A stretch of DNA of 50,896 bases from Sphingobacteriaceae bacterium. GTDB taxonomy: Bacteria; Bacteroidota; Bacteroidia; UBA7662. The stretch spans positions 1 through 50,896 of the forward strand of contig JAUXNJ010000006.1 in NCBI GenBank assembly GCA_030682795.1. The letters are read 5' to 3'. Positions 31,698-39,482 of this stretch are shown here, piece after piece. Positions within the stretch are counted from its first letter, which is position 1, and each line of letters opens with the position of its first letter. The position numbers were made by a program, and so were the translations under genes. The notes beneath the pieces are model-generated. The model did not search any database and was not told the DNA's origin. It saw only the letters and a list, made by a program, of their open reading frames with translations.

Positions 31698-34381
31698 GCC
31701 AAACGATCGATGCGCCCGGTGCTGCCATTCACCCGCAAGCGGTCGCCTGTTTTGATGTGTTGCGTGGCCTCCTGCACCCCTACCACCACTGGAATGCCGA
31801 GTTCGCGGCCTACTATGGCGGTATGACTCAAAAGCGAGCCCTTTTCGGTGACCAGGGCAATGGCCTGCGACATCAAAAACACCCAACCCGGGTCGGTCAT
31901 TTTGCTGATCAATATTTTGCCTTTAACATCGGCATGCAACACAGGCTCGGTAATTACCAGGGCCTCTCCCTCGGCAATGCCCTTCGACACGGCAGTGCCT
32001 TGAAAAAACGTGCTGTTATTGGTGGGTGCGGCTGTTAAATCATCCAAATAAGCCGAAAAATCGGGCTTTTCGGTGCGCTGGTAAATGATACGGTCGGGCA
32101 GGCGGAGTTTTTCATAAGCCGCGTAAGTCTGCTTGCGCTCCGCAATAAGGGCCCGCAGCGCAGGTATATCGACCGCTTCGGGGGCCTGGGCATACAGCTG
32201 GAGCTCCTGCATGCTCAAGTAAAACACCTCGTCCCTATTGTCCAGCTGGCCCAAGTCCACCATCCCATCGGCCAAGGCCAGAAAAATATCTTTGGCGGCC
32301 CCGTAAATGCGGGTTCTGCAAAAGCGCATATTTTCGCGATTGGCCAGACCATAGCGCGCCAAATGCCATACGGTATAAAACCACCAGCTATGGGGCATCC
32401 ACCAGCGGAGTCGCACTTGCACCTTGGCCTGAGCGCTGTTGTAAATGGCCGTTTGTCGCGCTTTAAAATCAGCAGCGGTCAACGGGGCATCTAACTGCGA
32501 CTGCACCAATTGCACCAGTAGTTCGGGATGGCTGCGGGGGGCTCGCGTTTCGAGCTTGAGCTCTGCCAAACAACGGTCGCCAAACCGCTGCAAATGCTCG
32601 TGCCAGTAGGCGTAAAAAGCCGCAAAAGCCGGCTGCTGCAGCTGCTCGAGCACCTCTTGGGGACTTCGCTGGAACACTTCCAGCAAAGCCGCATCAGCCA
32701 CCACCTGGGACTTGAGCTTTAAAAACGACAATATGGCGAGCTCCGACTCCACCTCCCCTTGACCCACCACCAGCTCATTGGCAAACTCGGGCTGCTCCGA
32801 AATGTTAAACCGCGCTACGGCATCCTGCAACCAGCCAAAAGCCTTGAAGGCCAAGTAATCGTTGATGAGGGTGTAGTGGTAGTGCGCAAAGGTGCGCTCC
32901 ATGGCCACTTCCAAATGCGCCCACAGCTTGGCGGGCTGCGTTCGGTAGGCTTCGAAGTCCTGAAAATACCGATAAGCCCCGGCAAAATGCTTAAAAAACT
33001 TGCGGTTGCCGCTTTTGTAGCGCAGCACCAGCCAAATTACCGAAAGCAGGGTTTTGATTTTGCCGAGCAGCGGAAAATGATAGCTGTCGCTGGCCGAATC
33101 GGGTAGTCCCACCGCCCTTTCCCAAGCCTGCATCGATTTTTTTGAGTTGTACACCAGCGCCATCATCCGGTACCAATGGTCGAGCCGGTAGTACACCCGC
33201 CCGTAAAAATGCTCAATGAGCTGTCCGAACACCTCCTGATTGGCGTCAAATTTTTCACTCGAAATCCAAAAGGCCTTGGCACTTCGGCGAAAAAGTCGCG
33301 CATAGGCCATCTGCGCAAAGGAAAAGCTCAGCGGCAGGGTGATGCCAGGGTAGCTCTCAACAATATTGGTATTGTCGAGCACCACCAATTGCTCGCGCTG
33401 CACTGTGGTAATGGGCCGCATTTGGAGCAGGTACAACTGCCCATCTTCGCCCCACGAAAATTCAATGTCGGCCGGCTGGCCAAGCAGTTTTTCAGCCTGC
33501 AGGCAGCTGTCGTATACGGCCTGTATTTCGGTATCGGTAATACTGGGAAGCAGTTGTTGTTCGGCCTCCACTTCTACCAGCAGCATGCCTTTTCCAGCCA
33601 CATGCCTAAGCGCGGTGGTTTTGGAAATTATCTTTTTGGAGATGCTTTTGAGCGCACGGTTCACCAAAAAAGTATCGGCGGCCACCTGGTCGAGCACAAT
33701 GCCTTCGCCTACGCCATAGCCACAGTTGATTACGGCGTCGGCCATATTGCCATGCACGTTCATCGAAAAGGCGATGCCCGAGCGGGTAGCCAACACCATC
33801 TGCTGCAACACCATGGCGTATTGAAGCTGCCTGATGGACAAGGCATGTAGCAAGCGGTAGCTCAAGGCCCCGAAGCTCCAGGCCGAGGCCAAACATTGTT
33901 GCAGGTGGGGCAAGAGGGTGTTGGGCGTGGTGAACAAAAAGCTTGCATGTTGTCCCGCAAAAGAAGCGCCAGCGCTATCCTCGGCAATGGCGGAAGAGCG
34001 AATGGCGATGCAATAATCGGGGCCAAAACGCTCGTTGCAGCGCTGCTGTAACTGGTCGAGCAGCTCGTTGTGCGGACGATAGGCAAGGATCAAGGCCTGT
34101 GCCTGTGCACACAGTTGCTGCAGCAGCTGCGGGTCAAACATCGGCGCGTTTGCCGCTAGCACTTGCGCCCCGGCATTAGCCTCTTGGACTTCGAAAACAG
34201 GCTCGAAAAGCTGGTCGATTTGACTTAAAACCGGACCAAAAAGCAGCTTCACGTCGTGCCGCGACAGCGCAAAAAAATCAGGCACGCGAAACCCAGCCCG
34301 CTGCAATGCCGCTAAATGATAGGCCTTTCCTCCTATGTCGGCAATTTCCTGGGCCGTAGATCGGAACAATGCTGCTGGCAA
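31694..34381 (-). CDS. PEP-synthase/rifampin-phosphotransferase-like enzyme
   Basis: An 895-residue protein with three parts. Residues 1-330: PEP/pyruvate-binding ATP-grasp domain (IGGKAYHLAALQRAGFRVP; AIRSSAIAEDSAGASFAGQH; IEFSWGEDGQLYLLQMRPI). Residues about 340-780: a long helical middle region without known motif. Residues 790-895: swivelling phosphohistidine domain, catalytic His in GSLLSHTAIVGRELGIPVVVGV. It lacks the C-terminal PEP-binding TIM barrel of true PEP synthase. Length and order match rifampin phosphotransferase, where ATP phosphorylates the His and the beta-phosphate goes to a bulky substrate held by the middle region. The natural substrate may be a lipid or isoprenoid alcohol (inference). 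It is three bases after the UbiA gene, in one transcript. Confidence 0.88.
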   Translation of the reverse strand: MPAALFRSTAQEIADIGGKAYHLAALQRAGFRVPDFFALSRHDVKLLFGPVLSQIDQLFEPVFEVQEANAGAQVLAANAPMFDPQLLQQLCAQAQALILAYRPHNELLDQLQQRCNERFGPDYCIAIRSSAIAEDSAGASFAGQHASFLFTTPNTLLPHLQQCLASAWSFGALSYRLLHALSIRQLQYAMVLQQMVLATRSGIAFSMNVHGNMADAVINCGYGVGEGIVLDQVAADTFLVNRALKSISKKIISKTTALRHVAGKGMLLVEVEAEQQLLPSITDTEIQAVYDSCLQAEKLLGQPADIEFSWGEDGQLYLLQMRPITTVQREQLVVLDNTNIVESYPGITLPLSFSFAQMAYARLFRRSAKAFWISSEKFDANQEVFGQLIEHFYGRVYYRLDHWYRMMALVYNSKKSMQAWERAVGLPDSASDSYHFPLLGKIKTLLSVIWLVLRYKSGNRKFFKHFAGAYRYFQDFEAYRTQPAKLWAHLEVAMERTFAHYHYTLINDYLAFKAFGWLQDAVARFNISEQPEFANELVVGQGEVESELAILSFLKLKSQVVADAALLEVFQRSPQEVLEQLQQPAFAAFYAYWHEHLQRFGDRCLAELKLETRAPRSHPELLVQLVQSQLDAPLTAADFKARQTAIYNSAQAKVQVRLRWWMPHSWWFYTVWHLARYGLANRENMRFCRTRIYGAAKDIFLALADGMVDLGQLDNRDEVFYLSMQELQLYAQAPEAVDIPALRALIAERKQTYAAYEKLRLPDRIIYQRTEKPDFSAYLDDLTAAPTNNSTFFQGTAVSKGIAEGEALVITEPVLHADVKGKILISKMTDPGWVFLMSQAIALVTEKGSLLSHTAIVGRELGIPVVVGVQEATQHIKTGDRLRVNGSTGRIDRLA

Positions 34382-34384
34382 ATC

Positions 34385-35407
34385 TTAAAAAACAGAGTAG
34401 TGCACCAAGGTGTTTACAAGCAAATTGGTGAAATACAGCGTGGTAGTAAAAAGCGATACATTGGTAAGCACGTTGTGCTCTTTGGTGGGCTGGAATAAAA
34501 AACGCAGGTAAAAAAACAGCACCACCAGCATAATGAGGCCAACAATCGCGTAAAAAGGCATTGAAAACTGCAGTAAACTGCCGATGTACGCATTCAAAGC
34601 ACCTACCACCAGCAAAAAAAGCATGGGGATGATGGTGGCTGGCTTGCGCCCAATGACCATCGAAAAGGTCTCGTACTCGGTCTCCATATCGGCCGATCTG
34701 ATTTTGCGCGAAACCTCCCAGGCGGTGATGGGCATCGAAACAATGAGCAATAAGATAAAGTGCACCTGCTGAAACGACTCATATTCGCTGCCAGTGGCCA
34801 AAGCGGTATGGATCAAAAAAAAGTTGATCACATAAGGCAAGGGCTGGTGATCGAGCATGGTGATGAAAATGTGCTCGCGGTGAAATTTCTCGGCAAAAAA
34901 CCACTTAAAAGTCAGCAAGGCATAGGTAATCATAAGCACAAACACCGGCAGGGTTTGTTGACCCCAGGTTAAATTCACCGCCCATAAAATCAAAAAACTA
35001 GCTAGACTGATGGTTTGAATGTCGCGCTTGAGTACCAATTTACGCGCCGTGGCCCGGTGGGGAAACAAATGTGCATCGAGCTCAAAATCTTTGAGGTCGT
35101 CGAAGGTGCGCATGAGCAGCATCATAAAAAAGGCGGTGACTACCCCCGCAATGGCCGTTGTGTCGAGCACCACCTGCGAACCGGCCTCAAAAATATTCTC
35201 CAACAATTCGGTGCCGATACCCACTTCCCGCAGTCCTTTCAAATTTTGGAAAATGGGGGTGTTTAAAATCTGAACAACAATGTTCACGCAGAAATACAAG
35301 GCCACTACATAAGGGATGTAGATGAGCACCGGAAACATTTCTTTGCTGTAAATCCAGGCGCGTTGCCAAAAGGATGTTGGGGTTTGGGCAGATCTGAGGT
35401 TTTCCAT
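34385..35407 (-). CDS. UbiA-family prenyltransferase
   Basis: A 340-residue protein with about eight membrane helices. The first Asp-rich motif is MRTFDDLKDFELD (DDxxDxxxD in place of the usual NDxxDxxxD), followed by HRATARKLVLKRD. The second, weaker motif is RSADMETEYETFSMVIGRK. UbiA enzymes transfer a polyprenyl group from its diphosphate to an acceptor such as a quinone head, haem, or geranylgeranylglyceryl phosphate. With CarS-like and CDP-alcohol transferase genes close by, the digeranylgeranylglyceryl-phosphate-type reaction is attractive, but quinone or tocopherol roles are not excluded. The second motif deviates (Glu for the final Asp), so substrate is open. Confidence 0.82.
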   Translation of the reverse strand: MENLRSAQTPTSFWQRAWIYSKEMFPVLIYIPYVVALYFCVNIVVQILNTPIFQNLKGLREVGIGTELLENIFEAGSQVVLDTTAIAGVVTAFFMMLLMRTFDDLKDFELDAHLFPHRATARKLVLKRDIQTISLASFLILWAVNLTWGQQTLPVFVLMITYALLTFKWFFAEKFHREHIFITMLDHQPLPYVINFFLIHTALATGSEYESFQQVHFILLLIVSMPITAWEVSRKIRSADMETEYETFSMVIGRKPATIIPMLFLLVVGALNAYIGSLLQFSMPFYAIVGLIMLVVLFFYLRFLFQPTKEHNVLTNVSLFTTTLYFTNLLVNTLVHYSVF

Positions 35408-35418
35408 GGGTTTGATTG

Positions 35419-35446
35419 TACTGCTAATTAAGCAAAAAAAGCAGTA
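35419..35446 (-). terminator. Hairpin downstream of mnmE
   Basis: TACTGCT (35419-35425) and AGCAGTA (35440-35446) pair perfectly. Read on the minus strand a T-run lies in the loop side. It is between the mnmE stop (35541) and the UbiA start (35407), so it could end mnmE transcription or lie in the UbiA leader. Confidence 0.4.
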
Positions 35447-35540
35447 AAATGTGTGCCGCCCCCTGGCCGTGCTCCAATCTTATTGGCCAGCCCCCAAAAT
35501 GTGTGGTTTTGGCCAGCGTGGATGTTGATACCCTAACCCC

Positions 35541-36917
35541 CTACTTCCCGATACAAAACTTCGAAAAAATATTGCCCAGTAGGTCGTCGGTGCTCACCTC
35601 CCCCGTGATTTCACCGAGGAAATGCAGGGTGCGGCGGATGTCTTGCGCCACCAGCTCGCTGCTGATGCCGGTTTGGAGGCCTTGCTGCACCGACAACAGA
35701 CTCTCGGCCGCCTTGCCCAGGGCTTGCTCGTGCCGGGCGTTGGCCACCAGCTTTTCCTGCTGGAGTTGGCCTGCCTGCACCACCTGCAACAAACGGGCTT
35801 CGAGCTCAGGTAGACCGTCGCCGGCCTTGGCCGAAATAAACAGCAACTCCTCAAAAGCATCGCGGAACAGCTGCATCTGGGAGAGGTCGTGCAGCTCGTC
35901 GACTTTGTTACCGACCAAAACGAGTGGGGTGTCGCCCAGCTCTAAACTGCTGAGTTCGGCTTGCAGACTGTCGAGACTGGTGTGCTGCAAATCGAACAAA
36001 TACACAATCACCGCGGCCTGCTTTATTTTTTCACGGGTGCGCTCCACGCCCAAGCCTTCAATCAAGTCGGTAGCCTCGCGCAAGCCGGCTGTGTCCATAA
36101 ACCTAAACTTAATGCCACCGAGCATCATCACATCCTCAATCACATCCCGCGTGGTGCCGGCAATGGGCGATACAATGGCCTTTTCTTCCCGCAAAAGGGC
36201 GTTTAACAGGGTAGATTTGCCCGCATTGGGTTTGCCCGCAATCACGGTGGCCACCCCATTTTTAATCACATTTCCCTTTAAAAAACTGGCACGGAGGCGT
36301 TCTACCACCCCTTGAATGCGCTGCAGCAAGGCCAACAGCTGCCGGCGGTCGGCAAATTCCACATCTTCCTCGCTAAAATCGAGCTCCAACTCGAGCATCG
36401 ACGCAAAATGAATGAGCTCCTCGCGCAGCTCCCGGATTTCCTGGGCAAAGCCGCCCCGCATTTGATTGAGCGCTACCCGGTGGGCATGCTCGTTGTCGGC
36501 AGCAATGAGGTCGGCCACGGCTTCGGCCTGACTCAAATCGAACCTGCCGTTTAAAAAGGCCCGGAAGGTGAACTCGCCCGGCTCGGCCAAACGCGCGCCC
36601 TGCTGCAAACACAGCCGCATTACTTGGTCGAGGATGTAGGTGGAACCGTGCACGCTGAACTCCACCACCTCCTCCATCGTAAAGCTTTTGGGGGCTTTGA
36701 AGCAGATGAGCAGGGCTTCGTCCACCAGGCGGTCTTGCTCGTAAATCATGGCCAAACGCGCCTGGTGCGAAGGCATTTGCAGCACCTTGGTGCGGGGGCA
36801 CAGCCGCTGGGCAATGGCAATGGCGTCGGGACCCGACAAGCGAATCACGCCCAGGGCGCCTATGCCGGCTGGACTGGCCAGGGCTACAATGGTATCTTTT
36901 TTATCGAATAGCTTCAT
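35541..36917 (-). CDS. mnmE: tRNA uridine-5-carboxymethylaminomethyl modification GTPase
   Basis: A 458-residue GTPase that, with MnmG, modifies the wobble uridine of several tRNAs. The N-terminal folate-binding domain has TIVALASPAGIGALGVIRLSG. A helical domain follows, then the Ras-like G domain with GKPNAGKSTLLN, DTAGLR and NKVD. The chain ends in the diagnostic CIGK, whose Cys is needed for the modification reaction. Length is normal. It appears to be transcribed alone; the next gene on the other side is divergent. Housekeeping gene. Confidence 0.97.
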   Translation of the reverse strand: MKLFDKKDTIVALASPAGIGALGVIRLSGPDAIAIAQRLCPRTKVLQMPSHQARLAMIYEQDRLVDEALLICFKAPKSFTMEEVVEFSVHGSTYILDQVMRLCLQQGARLAEPGEFTFRAFLNGRFDLSQAEAVADLIAADNEHAHRVALNQMRGGFAQEIRELREELIHFASMLELELDFSEEDVEFADRRQLLALLQRIQGVVERLRASFLKGNVIKNGVATVIAGKPNAGKSTLLNALLREEKAIVSPIAGTTRDVIEDVMMLGGIKFRFMDTAGLREATDLIEGLGVERTREKIKQAAVIVYLFDLQHTSLDSLQAELSSLELGDTPLVLVGNKVDELHDLSQMQLFRDAFEELLFISAKAGDGLPELEARLLQVVQAGQLQQEKLVANARHEQALGKAAESLLSVQQGLQTGISSELVAQDIRRTLHFLGEITGEVSTDDLLGNIFSKFCIGK

Positions 36918-36973
36918 TTTTCTTCTTTGAGGGAAGAGTCCGCAGCGCCAAAGCAGCTGTTTCCTCCAATTTG

Positions 36974-36997
36974 CGTCATTTTTTCAAGGCAATGACG
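36974..36997. promoter_or_regulatory. Inverted repeat between mnmE and the divergent gene
   Basis: CGTCATT (36974-36980) and AATGACG (36991-36997), perfect seven-base arms with a ten-base spacer, sit between divergent genes. It may be an operator or a chance structure. A near-consensus -7 box TTAATTTG lies at 37030-37037, ahead of the gene at 37053. Confidence 0.35.
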
Positions 36998-37052
36998 TAA
37001 AAACGCACCCAACTTTCGGCCAAAAGTATTTAATTTGAGCCGCAATAGCGTC

Positions 37053-37454
37053 ATGAATAAATTTGAAGCCATCCGTCAGTGGGCGGAAGACAAAGATAGT
37101 CCAATCATCCTCTTTGTGAATGGACTAGACCCAGAAGTTGTAAAAATCGCCAAAGTCCTCATTCAGGAAGAAGTGGCCGATATCATGCTTTTGGGCGACG
37201 AGCTCGAGGTGTATGAGGCTTGTCGCAAGTACCGTCTCAACGAAACCCTACTGTACGGGGTGGTGAACCCGGTGGATCATGCCGAAATGGAGTACTACAT
37301 CGAAATGTACATGGAAGATACGGGCGAAGAAGACCCGAAAAAAGCCGCTAAAATGGTGAAGAAGCCGGAAGTGCTGGCCGAGCTCATGTACCGCGACGAG
37401 GTGGTGGACCTGGTGGTGCTGGATTTGGCGACTTGGACCGCGCCGGAGGAGTAG
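37053..37454 (+). CDS. Stand-alone N-terminal part of a phosphotransacetylase-like domain
   Basis: A 133-residue protein. Its sequence follows the first third of the phosphate acetyl/butyryltransferase fold (also found at the end of malic enzymes): IILFVNGLDPEVVKIAKVLI, then VADIMLLGDELEV, VVNPVDHAEMEYYIEMY and a Lys/Glu-rich helix. The catalytic C-terminal half of the family is missing; a TAG stop follows at once and no continuation is seen downstream. Either it is a remnant of a larger gene or a small domain protein with a different job; the frame is intact and the start is well placed (ATG 37053, -7-like box upstream), which favours a real gene. The similarity is by eye and moderate. Confidence 0.6.
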   Translation: MNKFEAIRQWAEDKDSPIILFVNGLDPEVVKIAKVLIQEEVADIMLLGDELEVYEACRKYRLNETLLYGVVNPVDHAEMEYYIEMYMEDTGEEDPKKAAKMVKKPEVLAELMYRDEVVDLVVLDLATWTAPEE

Positions 37455-37612
37455 TTACTGCGGCCGGCTGCTTGCGTTTGCAAAACGGCTTTTTTAGCTT
37501 GCCAATCCTGCTTTTTTCACGGCTAGGCGCATTTGCCGTAAATATGCCGCAGACGTACCGCAAGCATTTGGCTTGGCTCGACTGAACTTTGGGGCTCCTA
37601 AAAACGCTTGAA

Positions 37613-38179
37613 ATGGAAATACCTCTCGGAAAAAAATTAGCCGCCTTACGCCATCAAAAAGGCTGGAGCCAGGAGCTAATGGCTGAAAATGCACAAATCA
37701 ATTTAAGAACCTTGCAACGCATCGAGTCGGGGGAGTCGAGTCCCCGCGGCGACACCCTGCGGCGCCTCAGCAAAGCCCTCGAAACCGACCTGGAAGTGCT
37801 GTTCGACGAGCACATGCACGAAGACCCTGGCATGTTGATGTTACTGCATTTGTCGGTGCTCAGTTTCCCGCTGGTGCCCCTGGGCAACATCATTTTCCCG
37901 GCCATTATATGGATCAGCAGGCGCGACAAAACCAAGTACATGCAGGCCCAAGGTCGCAATCTGCTCAATACCCAAGTGGTTTTTACCCTGTTTTGGAATA
38001 CCCTGCTCGGCATTACCATGTATTTGCGCTATGCAAAAGATGAAAAGCAGTTTACAAGCTATTTACTGCTCAGCCTAGCTTTCTTGGGGTTCCTGAATAT
38101 CCTCTATCCCCTGCTCTCGGCATGGCAAGTGCGCCGTAAACCAAAGCGCTTGATGTACCCCAGCTGGGGCTTTATTTAG
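37613..38179 (+). CDS. XRE-family HTH regulator with DUF4870-like membrane domain
   Basis: A 188-residue protein. Residues 5-65 are a Cro/CI helix-turn-helix: LGKKLAALRHQKGWSQELMAE...NLRTLQRIESGESSPRGDTLRRLSKAL. Residues 78-185 hold three membrane segments in the DUF4870 pattern (LLHLSVLSF..., NTQVVFTLFWNTLLGI..., YLLLSLAFLGFLNILYPLL). It should be a membrane-tethered DNA-binding protein. This fusion is common in Bacteroidota; its regulon is unknown. ATG 37613 is preferred to the TTG at 37589. A near-consensus -7 sequence GAACTTTG is at 37584-37591. Confidence 0.85.
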   Translation: MEIPLGKKLAALRHQKGWSQELMAENAQINLRTLQRIESGESSPRGDTLRRLSKALETDLEVLFDEHMHEDPGMLMLLHLSVLSFPLVPLGNIIFPAIIWISRRDKTKYMQAQGRNLLNTQVVFTLFWNTLLGITMYLRYAKDEKQFTSYLLLSLAFLGFLNILYPLLSAWQVRRKPKRLMYPSWGFI

Positions 38180-38272
38180 TTAGAAATCGCAAAGCAATGT
38201 TGTTTAGTTAACGCTTATGCCATAAATGTCAAACGCTTGAAACTTACCCAAATCTCCTTTTCAGCGCGCTCC

Positions 38273-38298
38273 GGTCAAGCTACGAAGTAGCGTAGACC
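38273..38298. repeat. Nested hairpin GGTC-GCTAC-GAA-GTAGC-GACC
   Basis: GGTC (38273-38276) with GACC (38295-38298) encloses GCTAC (38279-38283) / GTAGC (38287-38291) around a GAA loop. It belongs to the same cluster as the two following repeat units. Confidence 0.45.
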
Positions 38299-38309
38299 AA
38301 AAGCCTCCG

Positions 38310-38333
38310 CCGGTCGTTGAGGTGCTCGAAACG
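38310..38333. repeat. Palindromic repeat unit (CCGGTCGTTGAG...CTCGAAACG)
   Basis: It shares the GGT-3 nt-TGAG...TCGAA wording with the unit at 38361-38386 and, in reverse orientation, with 164-190. Confidence 0.45.
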
Positions 38334-38360
38334 CATGACTAGAGTGCAGCCATTTCCTGT

Positions 38361-38386
38361 GGTTCTTGAGCCTGTCGAAAGGCACC
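38361..38386. repeat. Palindromic repeat unit (GGTTCTTGAG...TCGAAAGGCACC)
   Basis: GGT at 38361 and ACC at 38386 are the ends; TTGAGCCTGTCGAA forms the core. This wording (CCTTTCGACAGGCTCAAG on the other strand) is widespread in Bacteroidota intergenic DNA (recalled knowledge). Confidence 0.5.
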
Positions 38387-38554
38387 AAAAACAGCCCTCC
38401 TTTGCTGCAAACATTTGAAAATGCAGGAAGGCTTTCAAGCAGCAATAGCTTCTCTGCGCCACAGCGGTAAAACAACCCTTTGTCAATCACTTACCGCGAC
38501 GTGTCTTAACTAAACGACATTGAATCGCAAAGTGTAAAAACGGGTGCTGATTAC

Positions 38555-39340
38555 TCACCAATCAGCCCCGCGTCTTACCTCCAAACCCATCCCAAAAAGC
38601 GCAAAATCGTATTTCACCGGGTCTTGCGGGTCGAATTGCCGCAGGGCTTCGGTGAGTTCGAGCGCTGCCTGCCAGTCGCTTTGCGTGCGCCGCAGCAAAC
38701 CCATTTTGATGGCCACCCGCTGCACGTGCAAATCGAGCGGAACAATTAAATCGGCGGGTTTTAACTGCTTCCAAAGCCCAAAATCCACCCCGTATTCATC
38801 CTTGCGCACCATCCAGCGCAGGTACATATTGAGCCGCTTGCAGGCCGAGTTCCGGGCCGGCGTGGGAATGTGCTTGCGACTCCGCTGTGGAGCCCAATCG
38901 GGCAAAAATACCTGCTGATGGAAGTGTAGCAACGCCTTTTCGACGTTCCAGTCGGTTGCCCCGGCCGGCACAAAAGCCTGCTCCAGACTGGGGTGCTGCT
39001 GGTAGTGGCGACCTAAAAAATCGACCATGTACAGCAAATCGGTCTCGTTAAAGGTGCGGTGCACAAAACCCGCCAGTCCCCGCAACTCCCGCTCGCTCGC
39101 ACTCAACACAAAAGCGTGCGGCGCCGCATCCATGCGTTGCATGAGCTCTTGCGCCTTGGAAATAATCGTTTTCCGCTGTCCCCACGCAAAAATAGCCGCA
39201 AAAAAGCCCGCAATTTCTATATCCTGCGGCTTGCTAAAACCATGCGGCACCACAATCGGGTCATCGGCAATAAAATCGCGGCGGTTGTAGGCGGCTACAA
39301 AAGCATCGAGCTGGGCTTGGATAGAAGGGGATGGCGGCAT
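38555..39340 (-). CDS. TIGR02757 family protein (DUF2400)
   Basis: A 261-residue protein of a family conserved in Bacteroidota and some other bacteria, of unknown biochemical role. Recognised blocks: DDPIVVPHGFSKPQDIEIAG near the N-terminus, FFAAIFAWGQRKTIISKAQEL, KRLNMYLRWMVRKDEYGVDFG and LDLHVQRVAIKMGLL. The C-terminal part resembles the helix-hairpin-helix region of DNA-glycosylase-like folds (family-level suggestion, inference). ATG 39340 (MPPSPSIQ) is preferred over the GTG at 39370. Not in an operon with its neighbours. Confidence 0.92.
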   Translation of the reverse strand: MPPSPSIQAQLDAFVAAYNRRDFIADDPIVVPHGFSKPQDIEIAGFFAAIFAWGQRKTIISKAQELMQRMDAAPHAFVLSASERELRGLAGFVHRTFNETDLLYMVDFLGRHYQQHPSLEQAFVPAGATDWNVEKALLHFHQQVFLPDWAPQRSRKHIPTPARNSACKRLNMYLRWMVRKDEYGVDFGLWKQLKPADLIVPLDLHVQRVAIKMGLLRRTQSDWQAALELTEALRQFDPQDPVKYDFALFGMGLEVRRGADW

Positions 39341-39482
39341 TAGGCTGCAAAGCTGCGGATTCAGGGGCACAACTCAAAACCAGTATGACCTTAAATACCG
39401 CTATTGAGCGCTATTCGTAAAGAAAAAAAGGGGTTTGACAAAATCTTTTCCGAGAATTGACGCCGAAACTTACCTTCGTATT

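Larger units (their letters stand above)
38180..38554. other. Intergenic stretch with clustered palindromes, no gene
   Basis: About 375 bases between the XRE gene and the convergent TIGR02757 gene. Short antisense frames at 38275-38490 and an opposite-strand frame at 38544-38918 have no coding features. The stretch contains three palindromic units listed separately, clustered in roughly 110 bases. Confidence 0.6.
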
